A DNA stretch of 64,000 nucleotides from Torreya grandis. Taxonomy: Eukaryota > Streptophyta > Pinopsida > Cupressales > Taxaceae. The DNA lies in the NCBI GenBank assembly GCA_037957365.1, contig JARHVA010001425.1:3305001-3369000 (forward strand). The letters run 5' to 3'. The translations under genes were made by a program, and so were the position numbers. This document shows positions 12,230 through 23,372 of this stretch, in pieces. The notes under the pieces were generated by a model. The model worked only from the letters and a program-made list of their open reading frames with translations, had not been told where the DNA came from and ran no database searches. Position 1 is the stretch's first letter; the number at the start of each line of letters is the position of its first letter.

Positions 12230-13565
12230 TAAATTTAGATATGTAAGGTTATATCTAGGTTTTAGGGGATTGGATTATATTTTACACAAAGGTGGTGAAC
12301 AAACCTAATGAGTATGCCAATTAGTAGAAAATTGAGACAAATAGTATTTTGAATTTTTATAACTAAGATTTCTAAAAATAGTAAAGTATAATTATTGATA
12401 GATATTACAAAAAAAGAAAAAAATGATAATTAGTTGGTTTAATATGTGCATGTAAGTTTGATCTATAATAGGATGGAAGTGGAATAGAAGGTGGTCATAT
12501 AATAGATGATAATTTCTATAAATATTCTTTTTGTGGCCTCAAATGCTTGCATAAAATTTAGATAGTCATATCGATGTAGATGTCTAACCCTACCATAGGT
12601 TTCATATGACTATATCTAGATTAACCAACTACATATTTATGGGTTTTATATCACCTTTCTTATAAAGTCTTTAGATTGTGTGCATAGGTTATTACTCTTT
12701 ATCAAATTATCAAACCCAAGATCTTCACTCTTGGAATGAATTATGGGAAAAATGGTTTAGTGGTATTATAATGTCAAGCTACCCCAAGGGCCTCTCTATC
12801 AATGGAAATTGCCTACATAGCCAACTCTATATAGGCCCTTAGCATTATACAGTTCTCTCTTATGTGTTGGATTGTGTGTGAACAAGTATCCAATGTGTGA
12901 TAGATAAAGACATATAATGAACTAGCTGGTAACTTAGAAAATATGGCTCATGTACTACTTTTTGAATGTTTCAGACCTATAAAAATATTGATCCTATGAC
13001 TCATATAAAAATAAATATGAATAGGGTAAGTTTACTCATTTGAATTCTTTATTGAGTGCTTATTTATTAATTTATTTGTGAATTATATGTGATTTATAGG
13101 TGTATTCTAGGTAATAAATGAATCAGGATCAATATTATATATATGACAATATCTTTTTTAAATATATCACATTAATACACTTCGGAAAACCTTTAGGAAA
13201 CATTTATTTTGAAAATTTAGATGAATTTTAGGCATTGTACACTTTGTATGAAAATCAGACACTTTTGTTAATACAAGTTTATATCTAGGTTGTAAGTGCC
13301 AAAGAGCTAGAAAATAAGTATAGGTATAAAATTGGTATTGAAGGATGATAATCATGTTTAGAGATTTTTACATAGTATAAAAGGCCTCATAATCATAATA
13401 ATAATGGTCAAACTAAGAGATTAGTAGTTTGGCACAAAGAGATAGTGAACATGAGCCTTTCATAATGGGCATGTATACAAATAAAAAGTATAACCATGAT
13501 ATATATTTTTTAAGTGTACAAGATTGAGGTACTATATAAATCATATTTTAGTATCTACACCTTGT
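12230..13565. repeat. Dispersed repeat family E, copy E2 (truncated)
   Basis: Aligns by eye with E1 from about 5,795 to 7,125. Shared blocks are AGGTTATATCTAGG, AATTAGTTGGTTTA, CTAACCCTACCATA, AAACCTTTAGGA and TATTTTAGTATCTACA. Similarity ends just before PLE copy C begins (about 13,624), consistent with truncation by that insertion or by a deletion at its edge. Confidence 0.65.
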
Positions 13566-13623
13566 AGACATTACTTTTTTTAGTGTTTTTAACAATAAAT
13601 AATTAAAATATATAGTAGTATCT

Positions 13624-15254
13624 AATTTCCTTATTTATAGAAATTTAGTTAAGTTCATCATTTGATATTTATCCCTTTATATTTTAAAGTTTTTTACAAC
13701 TATGTGTCTACAAAACACTTCATTTCTGACATATATAACTAGAAACCTAGGTTTTAAATATAACCACATTATTCTCTCAACTTGATGATGGTTCATAAAA
13801 CATGATTTGAAATGTTGATTGATTTTTTTTTACACAATTTAACCAAAAGCATTCTTATCTTTTACTTCAAGGATTGTGGAAACACTTTCTCTCTGGTATA
13901 TACCATTAATGGGAGACAATTTTGCCTTAAGGGTATTTCTTTTGAGAAAATTAGAATCCAACATGGAAATAATATTGAAAACTTATCATTTATTAAAATA
14001 TTTGTGGATCACATAGTTTTTTCATAATTTATTATAGTTAACCATTTTATACATTGTCACAAGAATAATTTCATATTTTATTTGGCTAGTTTGTCATTAT
14101 TAAGGTCTATTATCCAACATATTAGAGATGAGATAAAATATTTGTCTTTCATAATGAAATATATACACCTAAAATGTGCTTCCTCATTACTAATTGACCT
14201 TTGCATCAGTTTGTATGTTTATTCCATTTCAACAGAACTAGGCTTAACAGAATAATATGAGTTAAGACTTAAATATAAGTTTGATAACATTTATAGATCT
14301 TACCATATGATTAGATTAGGTGTTAGATTTAATTATTGGATTACCAATTAAATGTAACATATAAAAAAATATATTCCCAATACAATGATTCCCTTGAAAA
14401 AATAATAGTCCAATGTTCATAGATTTTATTTGTAGTAATGACCTAGTTAATGTGTAATTTAAAGGTTGTTTAGGGAAAGAAAAGGTATTCAATGTTCTTT
14501 TGAAAGTATATAAATTTCATTACTACTATAAATAATAATTAATGAACCTTTGACCTATTTCATATCCTTATCTCATTCTACCCAATAGTCTAATTGTGTT
14601 AAATTATATTATTATTTGAGAAGCTCATCTCAAAGGACTATTGAACTTTGTTCTTCATCTAGTGTTTCCCAATTTAGAAGGTTTAACTAACCAAAGTAAT
14701 TCCATGTTTATTACACCAGATTGTATAAATGATATAGTTTAGTGTTCGTTCTTAGATTATTTTAACCTTATTATACCAATGAGATAGTTTTGATACTATG
14801 GGAAAGTTTACTTGTAAGTTTCTTGAACCTTGGTCCATTCCTTCTATACACATTTCTTTATCTAACTTTAATGTTAGTAATTCAATCTTAAACTACTCTT
14901 ATTATCTTCTTTATTCTATTATTAATATTCAAACACTCATGTGTCCTCTTTTTCAACTACCTCATTATATTTATTTAAGGAATAACATATTTAACCTTGA
15001 ATTGAGTCCCACTTCTTCACATAGTAAATCCATAAATTCATTTTCTCTTTATATTATTTGGTTATTAATAATAACCCAAGTCTCTTTCCTTTACCTACTC
15101 AATATTTAAAATCAATCATCACTTTCATTTTTATCCTTGTACTTATATGAATTCATCCCAATCTATTTATCTCATGGAAAATTATGAGAGAAATCTAATT
15201 TAATTTATTGAATTAAGATATACCTCTAATGATATTATTGATAATGGTGTATTA
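13624..15254 (+). pseudogene. Penelope-like retroelement copy C, 5' part
   Basis: Plus-strand PLE sequence aligning by eye with copy B positions 1888-3460. It covers the conserved 5' region (GATGGTTCATAAAACATGAT and surrounding) and the N-terminal coding region. An open fragment at 14,798-15,109 begins MGKFTCKF, the same peptide seen in copy B at about 3,003. The alignment stops abruptly at 15,254, where a 2.7 kb LTR-bearing insertion starts, and resumes at about 17,977. Stops and frameshifts are frequent. Confidence 0.8.
13812..14027 (+). pseudogene. PLE copy C 5' open fragment
   Basis: A 71-codon open frame within the conserved 5' region of the PLE. The matching place in copy B (about 2070-2290) is recognisable at DNA level but not open. 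I do not recognise a domain in it. It is listed because it is part of the element, not as a separate gene. Confidence 0.35.
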
Positions 15255-15740
15255 TGATGCAAGATCATCATTGCTTGACTTGTGTTGTCTAGGAAATTTT
15301 GGTTTGATCAAGTGTTTTATGGTTAATAAGTATATTTAGAGTGTTTTAAGGGTGTTTATAGTATTTATACACACTTTGGAATGTTTTCCAAATGTCCAGG
15401 GGTGCTTAGGTAGGATAGAATTCAAAATTGGTATTTTCCTACCAATTTACATAATTTGAATTTTTGAATGGTTTCGTTCTAGTTCAGGTGTTGTAAGAGA
15501 ATTTGAAGGAGTCATCAAGGTGTAAAATTATTGGTAAGACTCATTGAATATACCATGTGTCTATACATGGGTCTTAATACACATATGTATAGAAAATCAA
15601 TCTTGATACTTTGTGTCAATGTGCAAATTTGCTTGTTTGTGACAGTTAGAAAGACAAAATGTGGTTAGAGTGGTTATAGGTGGCATAAAATTTGTAAGTT
15701 TTGTCTTGAGATAGTTAGACTAAAATTCATATAAAGCATG
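15255..15740. repeat. Left (truncated) LTR of the 15.3-18.0 kb insertion
   Basis: Aligns with 16,270-16,735 over nearly its full length. Shared blocks include GATCAAGTGTTTTATGG, TTAGGTAGGATAGAATTCAA, TACATGGGTCTTAAT and GTGGTTATAGGTGGCATAAA. Confidence 0.8.
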
Positions 15741-16269
15741 GAGTATCTATAATATTTTACTAAGAAAGTTAGCATGTTGAGAGAGTTTTCTATAGGAAGT
15801 GAAGTGATTGTTCAGGTAAAGACCGAACATCAACAAAAGAGGAATAATGAGGTTGAAGAGGTTGATAATATTATAGTCAAGAAGAAGGAACAACAAAAAA
15901 CATCCTAACAGATATTAGAATCAAGCATAGTAAGGACAACTATGAGCATGTAAGAGTATTGATCCATAGAAGAAAATAAGGAGTTGGTTATGTTTAACTT
16001 ATGCATTCCATGTGTAGGTTTATTGTAGGAGAACACCAAAATGCTAAAGATGGTTAGGTTGGAAATCAATATGTAGGAAGTTAACCTCAAAGGAGAAACT
16101 AGGGTGGTATTAATCAAAGAATAATGAGGTATATGTGTTACTCATAGACCTTGGGATCCAAGAGGATGTTACATTGTATAGATCGAGTAACCAAGAGAGA
16201 GACATGTTGATTAGGAAGTAAATGCAAGCTAAAAAAACTTTTAGGGAAATTTTTTTCACCTCAGTAGTA

Positions 16270-17976
16270 TGATGTAGGAACACCATTACTTGACTTATGT
16301 TATCTAGGAAATTCTTGTTTTGATCAAGTGTTTTATGGCCAATAATCATGTTTAGAGTGTTTTATGGGTTTTAGAGTCTTGTTTCACACTTTGGAATGTT
16401 TTACAAGTGTCTATGGGTACTTAGGTAGGATAGAATTCAAAATTGGCATTTTCCCTCCAATTTACATAATTTGAATTTTTGAATGTTTTTGGCATAGTTC
16501 AATTGTTATATGAGGATTTGAAGGAGTAGTCAAGGTGTCTAATGATTGGTGAGACTCATTGAAGACACCATATGTCCATACATGGGTCTTAATGTGCATA
16601 TGTATGGATAATCAAACATGATACTTGTGTCAATGTGCAAACTTGCTTTTTAGTGACCATTGAAAAGACAAAAGGTGGTTATAGTGGTTATAGGTGGCAT
16701 AAAATTTGTATGTTTTAGATTGAGATGGTTATATTGTAATTAATTTTAAGGATAGAGGGGATAAAACTCTAGGAATCTAGTCAATAAATTCTCCATGTTT
16801 TAAAAATAATGTACACACCCTATTTTATGAATATATGCCATGAAAGGAGAATTGTGTGTGATTGGTCATTGAAGGAAGATTACATAATGATGTGTTTTAG
16901 ATGATTAATATGGAATTGGTGAGTTTATTTCTTGTTTACTAAATGTGTTTGTGTAATTCATGTGTTTTTTTTCATACCACTTTGAAAAAAAGACAATACA
17001 AACCTATTGGAACAATGCACACATAGACAATCAAATACAAATAATTATAATCATGTGTAATAGAGGCATAAAAGTGAGTGGTTATTGATTCCACAAGGTG
17101 TGTGTAATTTTCACCAAATTTATCAATCCTTCTTAGAGTTTGAAAATCCTTTTTGGAGTCTAAACCCTCAAGACTTTTTCTCTCGGGCCCCTGTAGACTA
17201 TGTTTGCACACACAATTAAGGAAATAAGGTAAGAGAAATGTTGAACAAAGGAGTGATGATGGAAAACTACTGATTGGAAAGGGTGTGTGCATAAAAGAAA
17301 GATATTAATAATTTTTCATATTTATTTGGAACCATTTTTAGAATATTGAGTCTCAAATTTCTTCCTCTTGGGTGGTCATAGACTATGTAAACCCTGTATA
17401 AGGTTTTTGGGACACTTATTTTATGGAGGTTTCAACTAGTGAAATATTATAAATATTTTTATTTTGAAAGTATGGGATGCCTACAGGGTGATTATGAAAG
17501 TTTTTTACTAATTTAGGATGGTGGAGTATGCTTTTAGGCTACTGAGTGTAGATAGGGGTAGTGTAAGCCTAATTAGGCCTAAACATAGACTTAAAAGGAG
17601 TTGAAAGTGTGAGTTCCTAGTAGAGACATGGATTGCAATTTCATGGAGAGAGGGAACAAGATAGAGGGTACTAGGAAATGGTACTAGTTTCTCACAACTC
17701 ATTTGTGCTTGCCTGTACAATATCAAGAAACCTAAAAAAAAGCCACAAAGATTATTTGCTAAAGGGAAAGAAGTTGTATAGCTGGTGAAAGAAGTATAGA
17801 GAGTTATAGTGATTTGGAAGAAGAGTCTGATAGGAATATAATAATCATGATAAATATCATAAACACTCTGAATAATCCATTTAATCCATGAACAAGCAAA
17901 TGAACCTATGAACCTTTGTCAAAGAATTGTATTGAAACAAAGTAAAAGTGAGAGTTGTCAAGCGGTTTCCTCTACA
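16270..17976. repeat. Right LTR of the 15.3-18.0 kb insertion
   Basis: The first about 470 bp repeats the left LTR. The remainder has no partner in the window, and its end is set by the TCTACA terminus where PLE copy C resumes. Open frames inside it, including 106 codons on the minus strand at 16,972-17,292, show no known domain. Confidence 0.55.
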
Positions 17977-19552
17977 TCATATTGTCAAAACACTCCCTAA
18001 TTTAGATTTATTACTCCCTCCTTCATTTGAACTTATGATAAAATAATCCTTATAACAATGATAAATTATCTTTAATTAATATTTTGATTCCCATTTCTAC
18101 TTATTCCTTACATAACATTAGAAACTTTATTTTTACCAGTATTACTAATAGGGTGGGCACTATCTCTCACAAATCTATATAAAATTAGGAAAAAAACCTA
18201 TAGTTAATGTCTAGTTTCCATTTATAACACCCCTATTTTAACACTTTAAAAAATGGCTTTGGACTCATATCTACCTTAGTTATTTTCCTAGATAAGAGTT
18301 CTTTGACACAACTCAACAAGTAACACATATTTTCCTAGAGAATTGTATATAAATAAGGTCTTGAATACCATAATTTTTAGTAAGGAACTAAAATTTGAAA
18401 TAAAAATTTCCTTCCTCTATATCCTCCTCTCTAGTAAAATTTATGGTTTTTATTTTGATAGGGTTACAGACATTTCACACACAAAAATCTCTATCTACAT
18501 GCAAAATCACATAATCATGCTTCTAAAAAAAGTGGTCCTTAAAACCCTTAACATGAGATATTTTAAAATCTACAATGATGATCACTTGGAACATGAGATC
18601 AAACATTTTAATGAATTTTATAAGAATAACAGTTACAAAGGGAAACATATTGTTGGATCATTTAAATTAGATATGAATACTCTTACTAAACCTATAATTA
18701 TGGTTAACATCCCTCATATACCTAATGCTTTCCTCCAATATTTTGAAGGAATCTATAATTAAATTATGAAAATATTATAGAGAAATAAAGTCCATGCTAA
18801 CTTTGTACCACACATAAAAATTAGGAGGTTTATGAATTCATCCTAAGATAATTTAGAAAAAACTCTTAGTAGTGGGGTATATAAAATTGATTGCTATTAT
18901 AGGATGGCATATATTGAGAAGATGGGTCACTTCATCAATGTGAGGGTAAATGAGCAACTTACATATATAAATAAATAAATAATGGTAAATTCAACATTAA
19001 CATAGTATTATTTAAAAATTCATCATCATATTTATAGTGAGAATACCAAGGTGTTAGCCATAAGGGACCACTAATTCAAATGATATATAAGATAAGAAAA
19101 AGAAATTTTCAGGTATGATAACAACTTAAACTAGGATGGTGGTCTATAATTAAACATATCTTGGGGATCAATCATTAATTTACTTAAATAATGATTTAAA
19201 TATGAACATATTATTTTTAATCCTTTCTATTCCCTAGTTAGTGGTCCTAACTTGGTTATCATGACATCTCATTTCATGTCCCTTCTTTTTTCCTCTACAT
19301 TTTATTGTACATTTTATCTCCCTTAATGTTAATTTTGTCTCACTATAAATAATAATTCCTTTACTCTTTATTAAAATTTATTTAATTTAATAATTTTTTT
19401 CACCAATTATTTAAGATATTATTTAATATTTTTCAACAAATTACAAAAATATATCCTCTCTTTAACCTCCTATTTGATTGATTCTTATAAAAAAATTAAT
19501 GAATTTCAATTTTTTTAGAAATGTAATTAATTTTTATCACTATTGGTCTTAA
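17977..19552 (+). pseudogene. Penelope-like retroelement copy C, 3' part (RT core deleted)
   Basis: Resumes the copy B alignment at B position about 3,460 and runs to the element's 3' end near TGTAATTAATTTTT. Upstream of about 18,330 it matches B up to about 3,830. Downstream of about 18,345 it matches B only from about 4,690, so roughly 850 bp holding RT motifs A to C is missing. A GIY-YIG remnant follows at about 18,865-18,985, reading SGVYKIDC and then AYIEKMGH, with G of YIG changed to E. This copy could not encode an active polymerase. Confidence 0.8.
18343..18762 (+). pseudogene. PLE copy C C-terminal RT open fragment (139 codons)
   Basis: Longest open frame of copy C. It begins at the point where copy B reads NKVVDTITFSNELEY (here NKVLNTIIFSKELKF), passes through the thumb and connector region (QNHIIMLLKKVVLK, DDHLEHEIKHFNEF), and ends in FLQYFEGIYN. 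Copy B reads FLPYVEGISN at that point. The same SFKLDMNT peptide occurs in copy A. The ATG is fortuitous, since the frame opens right after the internal deletion. No active-site motif is present. Confidence 0.75.
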
Positions 19553-19639
19553 AGACATTATTATTTTTTAAATCAGTAAAATACTAAAATAAAAATCAAT
19601 ATGTAATATAGTGGAATAATGGTCATGGTGGGAGGAGGA

Positions 19640-20220
19640 ACATGTTGCTACCTTTGGTTTTAGATGATGAAATATGTTTATCAATATCAGATTCCATGGT
19701 GGCAAAGGTAGAAGAATAATGGGACATATCTATTTTGGCCAAATGTCATGGGTTTTGCCTAGGGGAAGACCAGTTTAGGATTTGGGCCAATAGGAATTAG
19801 AGGCTTGGGTAGCCCATGGATATTGTTTCTTTGGCCAAGGATCATTTTATTATCTTCTTTTCCTATAAGGAAGGTTTGTGTAAAACAGTCTAGGATGGTC
19901 TAAGACTCATGGGAAAAATTTTCATCTCCCTTTACAAATGGAAGCTAGGTATTTATTATAATTTGGGATGCTACTAGGACTTTTTGGTATGGATTTCCCT
20001 TTCAAAAATCTCATTGGATTTTTGGCACAAAGATGTTATTCTTAGTATTGCTTAGACTCTCAGGGTTCCTTTACTGATTGACCTAGACACTCATGGAATG
20101 AGAAGACTATTGGAGGCTAGGGTGAAGGTTTTAGTTTCTCCTACTAAACCTCTTCTAGAATCCATCCTACTTATAAATAAGTGTAGTGTGTGGAGACAAC
20201 TTTAAAATTGATGGTTTCTT
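19640..20220 (+). pseudogene. DUF4283-like domain protein remnant
   Basis: Broken plus-strand reading frame that resembles the DUF4283 domain found in plant LINE ORF1-like and zinc-knuckle proteins. Visible in order are LAKCHGFCLGEDQFRIWANR, then DHFIIFFSYKEG, then LRLMGKIFISLYKWKLG, then FLVWISLSKISLDFWHKDVI, then LLIDLDTHGMRRLLEARVKV. This follows the family pattern of a conserved G, an F-x-F strand, a GPW or L-x-L-x-x-W segment, a 'vWv-lp-lP-hfW' segment and a final strand with A-R-V/I. At least five stops interrupt it. No downstream CCHC knuckle was recognised. Its parent element is unknown. Confidence 0.6.
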
Positions 20221-20233
20221 AGGGATTTGAAAT

Positions 20234-20458
20234 TTGTTTTATTGTCTTCATATTCAAAGAGTTCCCTATCCTATTTTTATGGATTTTATTAATGATAATA
20301 TGGACCCTATCCTTCTAAGGGAGCCAAATTACATTAAGGGAATTGAGGAATGTAAATTCTCAGGCTCTAAAGGGATTCAAAAGCCCCTTTCAAACCCATT
20401 GAATAATATTAATTTAGAACCCTTTAAGGATGTGTCTAGTGACTCAAGTGGCTATTAA
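20234..20458 (+). pseudogene. Open fragment downstream of the DUF4283-like region
   Basis: A 74-codon open frame immediately after the DUF4283-like region on the same strand, with reading continuous through a short gap. It is rich in Pro, Asn and Ser (NPLNNINLEP, SSDSSGY), as in the linkers of such proteins. I recognise no domain. It may be the tail of the preceding pseudogene. Confidence 0.35.
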
Positions 20459-21551
20459 TTTAGATATAAATCTAAATTTAAAGATCATGTCTACCTCTCT
20501 AGCTCCTTTGAGTCAATTTGTTGAGACTAATGACATAACACAACCCTCATTAATGGGTGAAAATTCTATTTTTATAAGATAGACTATTCTAGATTCCAAA
20601 CCCTCTCCTAAGGAGAACACATACCCATTAATTTCTCTCAAATAATTACTTTAGGACAAACTAGCATACCAAAAATCCCCTCATAGGTTTTCAAATCTTA
20701 AATGAATAAGGTCTAATAAAAAAGATGAATGAGGGCACTATTCTCAAGATTTAGGCTCCTAGTTCCATCATAAGAAGATAATTACCATAAAATGAGAGAT
20801 TAATTATGGTAATTTTAAGAAGAAAATGAGAAGATCATCATCCTGTAGAAACTAGAATTAGAAATCGAAGACAAAATTATCAATGGTGCACAAAGCACCT
20901 CTCAAAGGGAAACACTATTGGTTGTCATTGATGGTTTCTCTTAGGCATTTTAGATTATTTTTTGGTTGGGTCTTTGTTTTTAGACTTTAATTTTTTTAAT
21001 GGATTTTGGGTTTGGGGTGTATTTTGCAATCTAGATCAGGATATTTCCTTTTCCTTAGTTTTCCTTGCTTTTTAAAAAAAAATTGACAACCAAGTTTATT
21101 TTGTGACCATTATTATTAGGCCTCTTTATTGTTTCCTCTCTTGGTTAGGTGTATGATGGTTATTATTTATAGGTGTTCTATATTTGTTTCTTTTCAAATT
21201 GGTTCTCCCTACCCCCACCATCATCTATTTCCCTCATGATAATCACTCTGTCACCTCACTTCCCTGCATCTATAAATGATGAGGCTTTCCATTTTCAGGT
21301 ACACTATCATCCCCCTTGTCTCTATATATTTTACCCTTCATATAATCATTTACAAGGCTTATTGTGTCATCATTATTTACATTAATGAGAAATTATTACT
21401 TTCACTCCTTATGTGGTTTATGAGTTTCACTTGGCATTACTCTTCTTCCTTAAGAATCCCCTCTTTGACTAATCTTGATAAAAGACTTAGAATTACCTAT
21501 TTTAAATATATGGATTTGTTTTAGGAATACTTGATAAAAAAATAAAAGTAT

Positions 21552-22900
21552 ATGACTTTACAACATGATTCCCTTAAGGGCGATGTGCTCAAATTAGGAA
21601 CTGGTAGGGTAGAGCCCATGTATTATTCAACTACCAAGAATAATTACCCTAAAGTTTGGGAAATTATAGAGAAGGGAGGTCTTACTCAATTTATGTCAAT
21701 AATTCTTGGCCATGACTCCAAATTGGCTAATTATTTTATTGAGGCTTGGAAGGAAAGGCTTGTAGTTATGGGAGGCATGAGGATTGAGGTGTCTAAAGAA
21801 TCTACAACTGAAGCCATTAGACTAATTGTGTAAGACCTAAAGTATTATAAAGATAAAACCATGAAGGATGAATGGGTTTCAAATTTATTTAAGTCTATAG
21901 AAAAAGAAAAAAATTAACTAAGAGATTTAAAAGGATAGATTTCCCTAAGGTTTGGTAAGAAGTTTGCACATAGTTGATGTTGTGTATCACCTTAGATTCC
22001 AAGTTCATCCTAGTAAGGTCTCATTAATTTATGTTATTGAATAAATTTAAAGGTATTTATGTGACCAATATCTCATTATATATGTTTCATTCTCTATAGG
22101 ATTTTGTGATGGATTTTAAATGGAATAATACAGTTTCAATTGTGCACTAGTCTCTCATTTTCCTTTTGTTCAAGTTTGCCCCTTTGAAGAGGAGTAAGAA
22201 AATTTTGTTATCTCTAGTTTCGTGGGTGGATTGAAAAAATGGAATAAAATAACAAAATGGGTGTGTAAATGTCCTCATGGTGTGGGGGATCAAAAAATGC
22301 CAAAATTGATAGCCCCAAGAAAAAAATAATTTTGGAAATGGATGCTATGAAAGAGATGAATGTTGATTTGACTGAGTCTGTAAAGGAGGATCCCTAGTCA
22401 TCCTCTTAGACCTAGGTTCACCTGAGGTCCCTAGCCAAACCATATTTTTTTATGAGGGAGGCTCATAGGATGACCCTATCCTAAATAAGTCTACTCAGTA
22501 GGAAGTCAGTTCTTCTAAAACTAGATTATACTCAATTAAATTGAGCCTGAGGAGCAAATCTATGGAGATAAGAAAAATATGGAAGGATATTAAAGATATA
22601 CATTGAGACCTATTTTTAAAATTTGGTGTGGAACGTAAGGAGCTTCAAATCTCAGGCTCGAGCGCTCCTATCTATAAAAATACTTGGATGATCTTATTGA
22701 TCCATAAGCTCTAGTTTTCTCAAGTGGAGGGTTGGATACTTTGGTTTCTCACCTTAGGAACCCTATAAGATATACTTCCCCATCAGCTAGTAAAGGTTTG
22801 AAATTTATTTCCAAGCAAGGCCCTATGTTCATGACCTGGGGAAAAACCACTAAAATTCCCCATTAGGCCCCTGAGGGGTTTTTTGTGTGAATTTTATAAG
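21552..22900 (+). pseudogene. Retroelement-associated gag-like protein remnant
   Basis: The first 93 codons are open and then decay into frames with stops. Key segments are NYPKVWEIIEKGGLTQFMSI, then LGHDSKLANYFIEAWKERLV, then MRIEVSKESTTEAIRLIV. After a stop, a related frame continues with DEWVSNLFKSIEKEK and LRFGKKFAHS. The layout ('GG-x-x-x-F', 'GHD-x-x-L-x-x-x-F-x-x-x-W', then a V-x-x-E-x-I-x-x-A/T segment followed by K/R-rich text) resembles proteins I associate with gymnosperm and other plant retroelements, but I cannot name the family. It lies between PLE copies C and D and could belong with the DUF4283-like relic or be separate. Confidence 0.45.
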
Positions 22901-23091
22901 TACTATTTGACATTTTAACTTCTCTATTTTAATCACTCAAATTTTTGGGGATTTATTTTTGTCTAAGTTGGAATTCCATTTGTTTTTCCTACTATCTCCT
23001 TGGAGACCTAGGCCTCTTGATGTGTTTCAGGCTAGTTCCCATACCAATCAAAGGTGGGATTACCATAATCTAAATAATTATTGTATAATTT

Positions 23092-23372
23092 ACTTATCTT
23101 ATTAATTGATATCTGATGAAGTTCCTCATTTAATATTTATCACTTTATATTTTATATTTTTTCATTACTCAACTACATAACACTTCATTTCTAACATCTA
23201 AAAATAGAAAGTAGGGTCTGTAGTCTAACCATACTATTATATCATCCTAATGATGGTTCACAGAGTGTGATATGAAATGTTGTTTGAATTTTTTTACATA
23301 ATTTAACTATTAATATTATTCTCTTTTAACTCATGGACTGTGGAAATAATATCTCTTTGATATGTGTAGATA
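23092..23372 (+). pseudogene. Penelope-like element fragment D (5' region only)
   Basis: About 280 bp aligning by eye with the 5' end of copies B (from 1,890) and C (from 13,625). Shared blocks are GATGAAGTTCCTCATTTAATA, CATCCTAATGATGGTTCA, GATATGAAATGTTG and TATCTCTTTGATA. No coding domain is present. It shows that at least four pieces of this PLE family occur in the first 24 kb. Confidence 0.75.

Larger units (their letters stand above)
15255..17976. mobile_element. LTR-type element inserted in PLE copy C (one LTR truncated)
   Basis: A 2.7 kb block interrupts the PLE alignment. Its left 485 bp (from TGATGCAAGATCATCATTGC) is directly repeated from 16,270 (TGATGTAGGAACACCATTAC), and the block ends ...CCTCTACA at 17,976, so its termini are TG...CA. 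The five bases on each side (TATTA at 15,250-15,254 and TCATA at 17,977-17,981) match at only three positions, a weak target-site duplication. The right repeat would be about 1.7 kb. The left one is cut short at about 15,740, and only about 530 bp lies between the two. I see no gag or pol motif. Orientation is undecided because neither a clear primer-binding site nor a polypurine tract is visible. Confidence 0.65.
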
